DNA of 64,000 nucleotides from Nemania diffusa (GCA_038501195.1 JBBPUQ010000009.1:3844001-3908000); one strand, 5' to 3'. Shown: positions 32,293 to 44,407, numbered from the stretch's first letter. Program-made: numbers and translations. Notes: generated by a model from the sequence alone, not told the origin.

Positions 32293-34072
32293 ATGACTCT
32301 ATTACAGATGGACTTTGTCACTGCTCGTGACGAACAAACTGCTTTGGACGCTACCATTCTTCGGCTTCTAGCTATCCTATTGACTATCACTATTATCTCC
32401 TACCCAGTGTATGCACTTTATCTACATCCTCTTCGAGCCTACCCTGGCCCTAAGCTGTCGGCTATCACCCGAATACCCTACTGGAATGCTTGTTTAAAGG
32501 GAGATCAAATTCGATGGTTCACTTCACTGCATAAACAATACGGCCCCGTGGTCAGATTCGGGCCTGACGATCTCAGCTATACCGAGGGGCAAGCCTGGAG
32601 AGACATATGTCTGGTCCCTAAGGGCAAGAAGGAAAATTTGAAACAAGCTGAATTCCACATGCCGCCGGCAAACGGTGTGCCAAGCATCATTCGCCAGAAT
32701 GACGTTGCCCATCATGCAAGATTAAGACGCGTTCTGTTACCTGCGTTTTCTGAAAAGGCCTTGAAGGCCCAAGAGCCATTAATCCAGCAGTATGCCGATC
32801 TTATGATTGCTAAGTGCCGTGAGGCCACCCAACTTAACCTGTCGGTGCTTCTGAATTTCACCGTTTTCGACATCATGGCTGAGTTCGCATTCGGAGAATC
32901 CTTACATATGCTTGAAAGGGGTCAATATTCAGACTGGGTCGAGAAGGTGTTCAATTCGATAAGAGTATGTCTTCTAGAGGAGTAGAAATGCTCTAAACAG
33001 TTATTAACATGTATAGATCCTCCCTCTCCTTCAGATCATCGAGTTTTATCCTATCCTTAGGAAGATTTTCCCTTTTATTGAACCTAAAGCTATATCTAGC
33101 ATGCGCCGCGACCATTTTAATCACACGGCGAGCCATGTTAACAAACGCCTGGAAGAAGGATCGGAGAAACAGGACCTCTGGAATTTGGTCGCCGGGTCCG
33201 AACTTCTGACCCTGGAAGAGATGTACAGTAACGCAGAGCTTCTCATGATTGCTGGCACCGAGACGACGGGTATACGACCTCTTCTCTCCATAATATTGGT
33301 TGCAATACTAACCCTACTCTCATTTAGCTTCCCTGCTAACTGGTGTAATACACTATCTCGTGAAAAATCCGGACAAGATGAAAATTTTAACTGACGAGAT
33401 TCGGCCGAGATTCCAAAGTAGCCAGTATATTACCTTGGAAGAGTTGGCACCGCTACCATACCTGAACGCTTGTATGAATGACACAAGCATCTTGTATTGA
33501 GTGTATCATTGACCGATTTCTATCCAGGTATTCGAGAAGCATTGAGAATTTACCCTCCAGTCGCAACAGGCCTCCCTCGTATAGTTGCTGCGGGTGGTAA
33601 CTCTATTCTGGGTAAATGGGTTCCGGAGGGAACTCGCGTATCTGTTCACCAGTATTCTACTTACCATTCTCCTGCAAACTTCAAGTAAGCCTCGCTGTTA
33701 GCTCAGATCACATGCACCTAAGAAAATAATACGCCTATTATTACCTAGACTAACACTACTTTACCCCTTAGGGACCCTGACGACTTCGTACCTGAACGGT
33801 GGTTGGATGATCCCGTGTATAAAGACGATATCCGCAGCGCACATCAACCCTTTTCTGTTGGCACAAGGAATTGTCTAGGCATGAACCTAGCATGGCATGA
33901 GATGAGGCTAATACTAGCAAAATTGGTTCACGCATTCGATATCGAGTCTGACGCGGGCCCTGACTGGGTCGACCAGGACAATTACGTAATTTGGGACCGC
34001 AAACCCTTGATCTGCCGCTTCAAGGATGCTGCGCCACGAGATGACATATCAGACCTCGCTGGCGAACCGTGA
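32293..34072 (+). CDS. Cytochrome P450 monooxygenase, five exons, 502 aa
   Basis: Exons read as 32293-32964, 33035-33269, 33328-33471, 33528-33684 and 33772-34072, all with GT-AG borders and matching phases. An N-terminal membrane anchor (residues about 18-45, ATILRLLAILLTITIISYPVY) is followed by the Pro-rich hinge 'PLRAYPGPKL'. The oxygen-binding I-helix reads AGTETT, the K-helix EALR within 'NACIREALRIYPPVATGLPR', then PERW, and the heme-binding loop is 'FSVGTRNCLG' with the Cys near residue 438. The form is that of Pezizomycotina microsomal P450s of the CYP65-like type, often found in secondary metabolism. It lies tail-to-tail with the lipoxygenase gene (726 bp between stops), so a role in oxidising lipoxygenase-derived fatty acids is possible but only inferred. 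Confidence 0.92.
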
Positions 34073-34798
34073 GATACAGAGCATCATTGTCTTCTCAAAG
34101 CCAGCCTCTAACTGTAGTGTATCTGTGGGTATCATCACCTCGGTCAAGCAGCAATACTTAAATTTCCTAAATTTCACCTGTTGGGTTATGATCACTATTC
34201 CTTCAAAATGTTGCTCGAGCAGTCACATTTTTTGGGGTCGTTTTTTGTCACAAAACGACGCCGTTATTGCGATATTGGCAATAACAGTACAGAAGGCTCT
34301 ATCTTATCTGTGACATTTTGGCCTTGTCATGATTTTCGCGCTTATTATTATGATTGAAACAAACGCCCCCAAAGTGCTTGCCAATCGGAGTAATCGGTCG
34401 GTCTACCCTTTTGTATTTTCACATTTCTTTCCAATCCGGCTGGCTGGTAGGGAATGTGAGGTATACAATTTGATATCGAATATGATCTGAGGAAAAGGAA
34501 TGATGTATGCTTATTGAATCTAGTTCTACGTTGCAACAGACTTTGTTCACTCTCTATGCCCGTTGTTACTATATCTCTTCGCTCATATTTTATGAAATTT
34601 ATTTCCTTGAGAAAGATTTGAGGGAATGTAGCTTAAGGTACAAGAAAGAATGATGTAAGTTTAATACCCCCGATCTCTTTCTTTTCTTCGATACAGAGAA
34701 ATCCCACTTATAGGCTGATTGTACCCTCGAATCCACCGGCACCATTTCGTATAACCAGATGAGTGCCGACAATTCTCCAGCGAGGTCAACTAGGTCTT
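34073..34798. other. Convergent region between P450 and lipoxygenase
   Basis: It holds both 3' ends. Two perfect hairpins lie near 34237-34285 (separate entry). No gene is seen. Confidence 0.5.
34237..34285. terminator. Two tandem perfect 8-bp hairpins between convergent genes
   Basis: GTCGTTTT (34237-34244) pairs with AAAACGAC (34252-34259). Directly after, GTTATTGC (34263-34270) pairs with GCAATAAC (34278-34285). Both have 8-bp stems and 7-nt loops. A role in 3'-end formation is a guess from position; fungal polyadenylation does not require hairpins. Confidence 0.35.
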
Positions 34799-37008
34799 CT
34801 AGATCAAGATGGAAACGGCAGTCAGATCTGGTTGCAAGACCTTATACTCGACAGTCCCCTCGGTCTGAAACGCCGATAGGAGTTCGAAGACCTTTCCGAG
34901 CGCCTTTAGCTGACTGTAAAATTGTGCGGCAGCTTCCTTGATGGCCTCACAGTCGGTTGTCTGAGTCTCATGGCGTGTGCGACTCTTGTTCACATTGTAC
35001 AGCGACGCGGCATAGGTGATCAGGTTGTACTTCGACTCGACCCTGAAGCTTAGAAGCTCAGGAAGCTGCGCAGCGAGAAGCCAATCCTTCCACTTCGGCC
35101 CTTCGCTACCTATCGGAAGGGCCGCGGTGAGGTCGTTCTCGGTATATGCCTGTAGGGCCTGGAGATTCTGTGGCAGGGGAGTGCAGAGTGCAGGTGGCTT
35201 AGACGGGACGAAGTTGTAGTAGTAATTCTGCAGGTAGTTCACCGCAGTGTGCTGTGGCGCGGCCGTGTGGATGCACATGGTAACAGCGTCGATTAGCTGA
35301 TCCAAGGTGGTAATGGAAGGGAACGTGGGGATTTCGCCCTTGGTTTGGATCTCCCTGCACCAATCCGGGATGTATGGGTCATTTTGGACGTCCGTGTCAT
35401 TATGGTACTTAGTTTTGAGTACGGTTGAAATGAACTGACGGGTCGCTTTCCAAAGCGCATCTATCTCGTATGCGTAGGGATAATTGCGATACTTGGTTTT
35501 GATCACCCCATCGATATCGAACCCGCGTTTCTTGAGGTCATTAGGGACGTACTTCTCTTGGAAGTTGAAATTATGGTACGCGTAATTCAGCAACCCAAGT
35601 GTGCGGTTGCTCATATCTGGTGGTACTGGAAATGAAGGCCCAAACCCCGCAAGCCTAGTAACGATGGCTGGGACCAAAGTACTGCGAGCTGCAGCATTCA
35701 ATGGCAGGGTTCTGAACCAATGTGGGTATAGAAGCTCGTACAGCAGATGGTCCTCGGGAATCGTGCGGTTGGTTGCGACGATAATAGCCTCTTCGACTAA
35801 GTGTGTCTCGACTAGGTGGACCCCTACTTCATGACTTGCCCAGTCAGCCGTTTGCGCGCAAGTTTTGGCGTATCTCCATGGCCAGTCGTCTTTCTCTTCA
35901 ATAGGTCCCTTGACATCTGGAGTCAATCGCCGATTAAAGATGGTGATGGAGTTGTTCAAATTGCCTTTGTAATCAAGCGTGATGGCTAATGGATGGAGTC
36001 GTCCGTCCGGATGGAGCTGGAAGATGACAATTGGCGCACATGCATACCGTGTTGTGAATTTTCCTGTTGGGGCCTGTTCGACGAGCTCCGGAACTATGTT
36101 GCTGAATTCTTGATCATTACTCACACCAGTGGCCGCACGGAACCATGAGTAATCTTGAATGAGCAGGTCTTCGCCCTGCAATAGTAGTGTCTCCATGTCA
36201 GTCCGTCTCTGACTGTTTGCTTCAACAGCATACTCCTTCACTTTATCGGCTGGAGCAGTTTTGATGGTTATGGGGTTGACACCAGTCAGGTGTTGTTGAG
36301 CGAATCGTGCGTCAGAATACCAGTCCACTTCATCTCCAAGGTTCTTACCGTCCATGATATCGGTTTGTGGACTTGGGTGCTCATGATTATATTGTTCACA
36401 ATCCGCAATTGTTGGCCCTTTAAATGGTGTACCATGAGTGACGCAACTATCTGGTACCGCGAACGAGAATATCTGGCTAATGTTGGAAATGAAAGCAAGT
36501 ACAGTCTGATCGAAAATATTTGGATCTTGTTGATCAGGGGGAACGACCTGCAGATGAGGGGGGAACCCGTCAACGGCTGGGTTGCTCCATTGGTACACAT
36601 CTTGCTTCTGTTTGAGATCTCTCTTCGTGGGGATGATGGGGTCAAGGCCTCGTGAGTTGAAGTGAGACGCAAACCTAGGTTTATGTTAGTAAACAGTACT
36701 AGGGCATCAGATATCCGAGTACCGTACGCTTCCTCTATTAGACTGTAGATCTCAGTCAGTGCCATGCGTGTGCCAGCATAAGTCCCCTGTGTGAGGCCCT
36801 TCTTAGCTGCCAGACGACCATCAACAGCGCCATTGATACCAGTCCTGAGTACAATGCCTTGTTTGTGAAGTTCGTTTAGGAACACGCCCCTGTCCCAAAC
36901 TGTCATCAGGTGTTCCTCCACGTCGTGCTTGATGCCACCGTTGAGGACATCTCTCAACTTGTTCTTGACATCATGGACGGTTGGTAGGGACGGAGCTGCG
37001 ACAGACAT
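34799..37008 (-). CDS. Lipoxygenase (C-terminal Ile type), two exons, 718 aa
   Basis: Lipoxygenases insert O2 into polyunsaturated fatty acids such as linoleate to give hydroperoxides. Exons are 36728-37008 and 34799-36674; the intron is GTACGG...ACTAAC...CTAG. The joined frame gives 'EEAFASHFNSRGLDP', where neither single ORF does. Metal ligands appear as the His-x4-His-x4-His motif in 'SHEVGVHLVETHLVEEA' (ligands about His380 and His385), 'PQHTAVN' (about His569 and Asn573) and the C-terminal Ile718 (ending VSILI). A terminal Ile is typical of iron lipoxygenases; manganese forms usually end in Val. There is no signal peptide, so it is probably cytosolic. The start context GACATG with MSVAAPSLP is preferred over an upstream non-ATG frame. 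It is divergent from the catalase-related gene at 37858. Confidence 0.93.
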
Positions 37009-37857
37009 GATGGTGAGTTGGTTCTGGGGTCGAATAAAAAGTGAAACTATGGCGAAAGACACAAAGGTTGAACTTTGGAGATGAGTGGCATATCGACGAC
37101 TATTTTATATGGCGTTTTTCTCAACTAGCCGAGTTCGTGACATCAGACGCCAAGGTGATCAGCTCTCGCGAGTCTTAGTAGACAATCGTGCCATGTCGTG
37201 AGGTCGCCAAGGTATCTCAGCCAATTCATTCTCGGTTGACAGCAGCCGGTTACGCCAATAGCTTATCAATGGGTACCTCTGGCTGACTGTTGCTCGATCG
37301 AGGTAGGCTAACCGATTCCTAAAATTGCCTGCGTTGCATGTCATGCGACTAGCCGTAGCCTATATAACGTAAGTAAGCATCTAGATGCGATCGGCTATTG
37401 CTTTTTCAGCCGAACTCTGTAGAGTGTAACTAATACAGCTCGCCAATCATTCTCGAGCACGATAGTAGTCATAACACTAGCAACATGTAGGATCGCATAT
37501 TCGGCCTCGAAACCGCAAGCCTTACTCGTCACCGCTTTTTTAGAGACGAAAAGCCAATAATTACGTGTACATATCTGCAGTCACCCGTCTATTACGAAGA
37601 CAGAGGTCGCATTCGGCGCCACGATAACGGCATCGGCTACTGTCTCCTATACCGGGCTAGCCAACCGGCTACCGGGTATTATAAAAAATAATGAATACGT
37701 CGCGTTTCATTCGACGCCCGTGGGAAATAGTATTAAGGTACTTAAGAGCGCAGGCATCCGGCTTTGAATAGTTGCTTGGTCCCTGCTATGTCGTCGAGTA
37801 AAGCATATGATATGCTAGCCTTCCCTACGGAGCTGATTTCTGCACACCCTTCTCATA
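37009..37857. promoter_or_regulatory. Shared divergent promoter, lipoxygenase / catalase-related gene
   Basis: This 849-bp gap lies head-to-head between the two start codons with no gene in it, so it must contain both promoters. It includes several CCGATT/ATCGGC-like motifs (near 37390, 37575-37640) and a TATAAAAAATAA stretch near 37680. Co-regulation is inferred from the arrangement; no specific operator is identified. Confidence 0.5.
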
Positions 37858-39067
37858 ATGGCTGCTCAAATTGCCGATCAAATTTCCAATGCTACACTTC
37901 CGAGTCGTCTAGTGGAAGCGATGCATGATTTGTTTGGCAAGCATTTCGGCTATCGCACCAGTACGTATGTTGTAGTACTCTATCAAACCATTTGACTGAC
38001 CGATGTCTTTGAAAGCCCACGCCAAAGGGCTTCTGGTTGAGGGAGTATTCACTCCCACTGAACAGGCCCGAGGCCTTTCAATTGCTGCTCATTTCAACAG
38101 GCCCTCAACCCCAGTGGTCGCTCGCTTTTCTGTTGGCGGCGGCATACCTCACATACCCGATGTAGATGACGGCGCTACCCCTAAGGGCGTCGCTCTTCGA
38201 TTCAATATCGACGCTCTTACACATACCGACCTGATCGCTCACTCGTTTAACGGGTTTGCTACTAGGAATGGAGAGGACTTCTTGGCGTGTAGGTGACTCC
38301 CCGGGTAATTTGCAGGTCTTTTACGCCTTCCCCTAAACGTCTCAATGCACAGACTACGCCGAGCGTAATACTATATGTTTGTGGATGTGACTGACTCGAA
38401 ATACGTAGTTCTCATAATATTTCGTGCATTCCAGGTTGCCAAATCTGAGCTGGAAAAGGCCAAGGCAGGCGGTGGTGATTACTCCAAGGAGGAGAAGAAC
38501 TTTGAGGTGGTTGGAGCTGAGTTCCAGGCTTTCCTTGGTAGCCACCCATCGGCTGCGGTATTCGTACAGTCTCCCAAGCCAAACCCTGTCAATTACGGCA
38601 CATTGACTTATTACGAGCCCAACACTCATATTTTGACAAACAAGGAGGGCAAGACTATAAACGTAAGATACAGGCTCGACCCAGAGGATGGAGAGCATCT
38701 TTACCCCAATGAAAAGGAGGTGTTAGAAAAGCTTGGGCCAAACTATTTGGAGGATGATCTGCGGCAGCGGTTCCCCGGGAAGCCGATTACCTTGAACATC
38801 GTGGCACACATTGCAGATTCGGATGATGTCTTAGACGACGCCACCGTCCCGTACAAAAGCACAACCTTTGTTCTAGTCGGGAAGGTAGTGATCAATAAGG
38901 TCATGCATTCTAATGACATCAAGCAACAGCACATAGCTTTTAGTCCGACTCCGGATCTTGGTGGTATTAAGGGCATTACGGCATCCAAGGATCCTCTCAT
39001 CCAGACACGGAAGGGGGTATACTGGATTAGTTCAGAGCAGCGAAGACACGAACTGCGGTTAGAGTAG
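37858..39067 (+). CDS. Small catalase-related heme peroxidase (cAOS/SrpA-like), about 324 aa
   Basis: The protein keeps the catalase heme fold in minimal form. The distal His is in 'TTHAKGLLVEGVFTP' (about His36), followed by 'RFSVGGGIPHIPD', 'FLGSHPSA' and the C-terminal proximal heme Tyr in 'RKGVYWISSEQRR' (about Tyr310). Exons 37858-37960 and 38016-38288 are clear. The next junction is less certain. A GT-AG intron 38289-38468 keeps frame and gives normal spacing between DFLA and FLGSHP. A GC donor at 38285 joined to the acceptor before 38435 would add about 12 residues. Exon 3 runs to 39067. Small catalases of this type act on fatty-acid hydroperoxides rather than H2O2 in several systems. 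The adjacent divergent lipoxygenase strongly suggests 13-hydroperoxide products as its substrate. Confidence 0.85.
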
Positions 39068-40296
39068 TTTCATTCATAACACAATGAGAATTGACTTTTT
39101 CGTGGTAAGACTAGAGATATCTCGCTCCATTTTTAATTGCTCGCCTGTTTACTTGGATATCCAATGCCTTCGTTTTTAGCGAATGAGGTACGAGTGAGTG
39201 AAATGAAGGGTAACTATGGCGCTGAAATTAGAGTTCTTGATATTACTATCTAGGACTATATATATATATGGGCCAAAGCCCCCACAAACTCAAAAAACTC
39301 TTGTCGTACTATAATTTTAGAGAAACAACAGTAATTCCATGATGACTACATAACCTTTACCAATTTGGACGCCTTTGGATAATAAGTCCGCTTTAAGTGT
39401 ATTAGGTCCGATAGGCGACCAATCTCTTCTCGAAGACTTATTTGGCTCTATAATTTTTACAGCCCCTTTAAATGTATTAAAAATAGTGCAGTAGATTGGC
39501 ATAGAGTGTGTATCAAGGTGAAGATCAAAGTAACAGTCCTATCTACAGGACCTGAATATACAGTAGTTTATATATACAGAAGGGGTGGAGCGTCTCTCAC
39601 GGTATATTTGACAAAATGCCTATAATATTCTGCTAATACAAGTGACATGCGAAACAGGTGAAACAACCAACCTATCATTGAGGTTTTTATGTCTGTAACT
39701 CTGTTGGAATTGATTTTTTTCTTAAAATGAAGCTTATAATAGCTTCGCAAGTCACAGAACGAGAGACAACTAATTCAGGGCCGTACTCATAGATACTAGC
39801 CTAGATCAGCATATTAGTACTATATAAATACGAGACAGTTAATCAATATAGAACTAGCCTGAGTATTGTGTACAATAGGGGTTAACTATGCAGCCATTAG
39901 ACGACAGTTTCGGTGTGCAGAGGGCTTAGTCAGACTGTTACTCGACATATATCACGGATTAGTAGATTCCTAGCAGGATCTATAAAGCGGAGTTAGAGAA
40001 CGTATAAATAGGTGATCTCGCATTTTGTATGAACTTTTCAGAATTTCTTCCTTAGACTTTAAAATAAATTCACTGGATCTGATTTGGTATGAGGCACAGG
40101 TTACTATTCCCTAGAAGTACAACTTTGTCTAAGCGCGAGAGCATACTCTCCTTTGAACCTGAAATTAACGAGAATACGATTAGATGCTGTGTTCTGTTCA
40201 TAATATGGATATGGTTCAAATGATATATTTAGCATCTAAAGATATACAAGCAAGTTAAAACTAATCAAGCCTTTAACTAAACATGACCGTAGGCGG
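39068..40296. other. Intergenic, 1.2 kb
   Basis: No gene is seen. It contains the dispersed repeat copy at 39164-39213 and a short (TA)n near 39255. The rest is AT-rich, with scattered short frames of up to 61 codons that I do not believe are coding. Confidence 0.5.
39164..39213. repeat. Dispersed repeat copy B (GCCTTCGTTTTTAGCGAATG family)
   Basis: Diverged direct copy of the segment at 29608-29658: ATGCCTTCGTTTTTAGCGAA followed by a GAGTGAGTGAAATGAAGGG stretch matching GACTGAGTGAAACGAAAGG. The two copies bracket the P450, lipoxygenase and catalase-related genes. Confidence 0.7.
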
Positions 40297-40920
40297 TTAA
40301 AAGATGGCCGCAGCACCGAGAATACCGCCTATAGCGGCTGCGTTCAAATAGGCACCTGTTGGCTTAGCAGCAGCGGCCGTGACAACTAAAGTGGTTGAAC
40401 TGTTAAGGCCGATAGATCTCGTAGGCGTTGGGGTGGGTGTTGGGTAGGTGACGTTGGACCCGCCGGCGGGGGCGGGCGTTTGCTCGCAAAAGTTGCCGGT
40501 GGCGGTAAAGATGTACTTTAGGTAGCTGGTCCTACTTGCGACTTCATCTTCTGGGGCGCAGTCCGTAACGTAGGCCAGATGCTCGCTGCTATGGGCCCTG
40601 CCAAAGCTAAGAAGTTCTGCGGCATAAGTCTGAAATCCGGGCAAAAGAGAAGGAGGTAGCTCAGTAGCGATCTCGCAAAGTTCTTGCGCGTGGCTGGCGA
40701 AATCAAGAGTTGTCAGAGGCGGTGTGGTAGTTGTAGGCGAAGCGGTTTCAGTACTCTGGGCAAGAAAGGATAGTATCGCAGCAGGTGTCGTGGGAGCATC
40801 CTCTTCGATAATAGAAACGAATGAAGTGAAAAACGCTGAGCAGAATTGACTGTCCGATTTCTGAGATAGTGATGTACCCGCAAGAGCGGCTATAGAGAGG
40901 AGTACTTTGGTGCTATGCAT
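40297..40920 (-). CDS. Secreted, probably GPI-anchored protein (207 aa)
   Basis: The ATG at 40920 begins a clean signal peptide (MHSTKVLLSIAALAGTSLS, then QKSD). The frame is open upstream to 41082, but starting there would bury the signal peptide. The middle has cysteines in an ordered pattern (QFC, ELC, TDC, NFC), consistent with disulphides. Residues of about 150-185 are Thr/Pro-rich (YPTPTPTPTRS), a likely O-glycosylated stalk. The end is a small-residue hydrophobic tail (AAIGGILGAAAIF), a typical GPI-attachment signal. The overall design is a cell-wall or plasma-membrane surface protein; the family is not recognised. Confidence 0.75.
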   Translation of the reverse strand: MHSTKVLLSIAALAGTSLSQKSDSQFCSAFFTSFVSIIEEDAPTTPAAILSFLAQSTETASPTTTTPPLTTLDFASHAQELCEIATELPPSLLPGFQTYAAELLSFGRAHSSEHLAYVTDCAPEDEVASRTSYLKYIFTATGNFCEQTPAPAGGSNVTYPTPTPTPTRSIGLNSSTTLVVTAAAAKPTGAYLNAAAIGGILGAAAIF

Positions 40921-43140
40921 GTTGCTTGCCGGGCCAAAGGTTATATTATATTGAAGAAAGGTAGGTAGAAGTGAGGCTAGAAAGGTTATTCGAAGCATCT
41001 GCAAGCTGTGGCATGTCGTTTTATATATACTGGAGGTTAGGTTAAAAATAAATATTACGAAAATTACAAGTACTGACAACATCGGTTAACAACAGTACCT
41101 CCTAGCAAGGGTAAGTCATTCATAGATGGAGTCATTCCTTGTTAGCTTGAGTGTAATCTTTGAACTAGGACGCGGCAGCTAGTCTCTACTTCGGAGATAT
41201 TGGTGTTTCTGACAGCCATAATTCCGAGATGCTACTTGTGACGTATGTGTTCCTATACATAGTAATATTTGCTGACAGAGATATCTCCGGCTTGTTGCTA
41301 GCAAGGCATCTGTCCCTCTACATAGTCACTTTTAACCCCCTTTGCACTCTTCTCTTACATTGTAGTGTTTTGATTGATACAGTAAGTAATTAGTTCATAC
41401 CTAGTAGTTAATGTCACAAGAGGATGAGCTGGGGGCAATTGGACCCCGCCTAAAGGATTGTCCTAATAGCCCCGCTAGATAATCAGACATGTACACGACT
41501 TCATCCTAAGAACATGTCTAAGGGCTGAAGACCAATGCCTACCAACTACTATACTTTGTAAATTGAAATGAGTCGGCCTTCACCGATTGAAAATCTCCCG
41601 GCGCAGAATTCCGTTTCGCAGGGTCATACTCAGTAAGTAATCCACGCTGTACGAATGTAACGCGCTTTCCAACTGAGAAGCGGACGTCTTTTCTAGTTAC
41701 CAGAAAGGATTTGGTTGAAACTATCTACAATTCCCGTATCAACCCTTTCCAATCTGTGATTTACTTGCCCTGGACAAATAACAGCCTTCATTATTCTCGC
41801 CATGTTTCTTATACACAAAAGCTACTAATCATTAAGAAAGGCAAATTTAAAACATAATAAGCCTATTGCCCATAATTCTTGCTTAGAATGTCAGCTTCTC
41901 TTACCTTAGGGCCTGGTTTTTGAACCTGACGTTCGTCTACTCAATGATTAGCTTGCTAGACTACCTCAACCTACAAACGGTGCGGGTGGCAAGCCACCTG
42001 CCAAGCCACAGGCTTATAAGCTGTGCCACAACTAAACCACTTGTATCGATAAGCTTCTTGGGGCCACCCACCCTTCTTAGACACCAGTCCTCGGCTGGCC
42101 CCCCTGAATAGATCTCTAGCATAGGCTTAGGCGCGGCAAAATTACCGTGAAGTAGCAGTGTGTCGTGCCGATATCATTGCTTAATACGCACTCGACGCCC
42201 TCCACCTGTTGCCACGCTGTATTCGACAAAGCTCATATGTAAGCGCCCTTTTCTGGGCTGAGATGATTATTGAATAAAACGCGCAAGCGTCTCATGATCA
42301 ATAATAAATAAGAATGCATGTTCTAATCTATCTTCTCACTTGTAGCTGCTGTCTAGAGGGATCTTGGTAGTGATGACTTTAGAATAGACCTTATGTGCGC
42401 ACTGCATGGTCCTTATCCTCATCGCCTGTTGCTAAAACGATTAAGTCGTGGAATCCTAAAAATCAGCGCGAGATAATTGAACTCGTCTACCTCATACAGC
42501 TAAAACGTTGTCGAAGGGATCAGTTGCAATTGAAACGCATTTTTTATAAGTACTTGACTAAATAAAGAGTATTTCCTTTTTCGGACATGGCTGGCAAATC
42601 AAATTGACGTCACCCATGTTGATTGAGATGCCTGAATCACACAGGAGATCAAAAAGTTGACTGTACACATAAAAAGAATATAACTAACCGTTAGTAATTC
42701 AAACACTAGACAGATCGTTCTTCTAAATCGCGATCGTCTATTTATCTTTAGTTAGGGCTTCACTAGGCAGTCTAGTGGACTTGGTAGGTAGGGTAGTATA
42801 TTTACCCCTGGACCCCCGACATCCCGATGCCGATGAATAATCATGTTTGGTAAGTTATTATTTATGTGAAGAGATAGGTATACATATACATATGCGTACA
42901 CACGTGTTTATGAGGGGCGATTGAACTTTGTCCCCATGTGCAGAGCAACGATGTGCATCTGTTGGGGCACCCCACCTGCGATATTTTATCCGATAGTATG
43001 CGTATGGGCGCCGCCAAGCCAGTAGAAATGCGCGCATTACGAAGCTGAGCTGGGTAAGATAGGGCAAGAGCAATAGTAGACGGTCTTGCGGGGAATGAAA
43101 ACGTCTTCTCGTGATACGACATTTGCTTCTACGGTCAGCC
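40921..43140. other. Intergenic, 2.2 kb
   Basis: No convincing gene is seen. Frames of up to 94 codons on the minus strand (42858-43142) overlap the bioB 5' region in two registers and have no motif. The right end should hold the bioB promoter. Confidence 0.5.
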
Positions 43141-44407
43141 ATGGGAAGCTTCAGTACTCTGAATGTTCTTCGAAGCCGGGGTGGTCCGGCAGTGAGGACC
43201 CTATCCCTACACCGAAGGTGTGCTTCGACATTCGAGCAAGCGGTAGCTGCACGCTTGCCGCGGACAACATGGACACGGGACGAAATCTCAGATATCTATA
43301 ACCAACCACTCATGGAGCTTGCATCCGCCGCTGGGAGCGTCCACCGGCGATTCCATACACCGTCAGCTGTTCAGTTATGTACTCTCATGAACATTAAGAC
43401 TGGTGGATGCACTGAGGACTGCTCATACTGCGCCCAGTCCTCGAGATACACTACAGGGCTCGAGGCCACGAAATTGTCCACGGTGAACTCGGTTCTTGAG
43501 GCCGCAAAGATCGCCAAGGAGAACGGATCCAATCGGTTCTGCATGGGCGCAGCCTGGAGGGACATGAGGGGGAGGAAACGAGGAATGCAAAACATTATAG
43601 AAATGATAAAGGGGGTGAGGGCGCTGGGCATGGAAGCTTGCGTGACTCTGGGGAGTAAGTAGTACCATCAACCTTCATGTTTTCTCGCTCCGCCTATTCC
43701 AGGAGCGGAGATGCAGAGAGTGAAAAGTGCTGACCTTTTATACCAAAGTGCTTGACAAAGAACAAGCGAAGCAGCTCAAGGAGGCAGGTTTGACTGCGTA
43801 TAATCACAACCTCGACACATCACGAGAACACTACTCAAATGTCATTACCACGAGAAGCTACGACGAGCGACTTCAGACGCTAGAGAATGTGAGAGACGCA
43901 GGCATCCACGTTTGCAGCGGTGGTATTCTGGGCCTTGGGGAAGTACCAAGTACGGACCATGTCGGACTCATTCATACGCTGGCCACGCTGCCCGAACACC
44001 CTGAGTCATTCCCCGTTAATAAACTCGTCCCCATCAAGGGCACACCGATGTTTGGCCAAGAGCCCGTCAAGCTGGAAGACCTTGTCCGCTGCATAGCCAC
44101 CGCCCGATTGGTGATGCCCGCGACGATCATTCGGCTAGCAGCTGGGAGAGTGACAATGCCAGAGAGTGAACAGATGCTATGCTTTATGGCCGGCGCAAAT
44201 GCCATTTTTACGGGCGAGAAAATGCTGACGACAGACTGCAACGGCTGGGATGAAGATAAGGCCATGTTCAACCGATGGGGGCTAAAACCCCTACAGACAG
44301 ACGCGAGCAAGGTCACAGTAGACCCCAGTCCAGTGCATCGCCGTCATATAATTCTAGAAGACGATAGGAGCATTATAGACGAAGAGAGACTTCAGGCTCA
44401 TGGTTAA
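43141..44407 (+). CDS. bioB: Biotin synthase, two exons, 390 aa
   Basis: BioB is the radical-SAM enzyme that inserts sulphur into dethiobiotin, the last step of biotin synthesis. Exons are 43141-43654 and 43749-44407, joined in 'VTLGMLDKEQAKQL'. The radical-SAM cluster motif CX3CX2C is in 'GGCTEDCSYCAQS' (about Cys90, Cys94, Cys97). Other signatures are 'FCMGAAWR', 'YNHNLDTS', 'GGILGLGE', 'NKLVPIKGTP', 'RLAAGR' and 'GANAIFTGEKMLTT'. The N-terminus is basic and Ser/Arg-rich (MGSFSTLNVLRSRGGPAVRTLSL), a likely mitochondrial presequence, as expected for fungal biotin synthase. It ends 65 bp from the convergent bioF stop. Confidence 0.95.

Noticed and set aside
41950..42120. tRNA-like pairing (GGGTGGCAAGCCACC and nearby stems)
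   Set aside because: It does not fold into a full cloverleaf with a T-loop GTTCRA motif; no tRNA or rRNA gene was found anywhere in the window.
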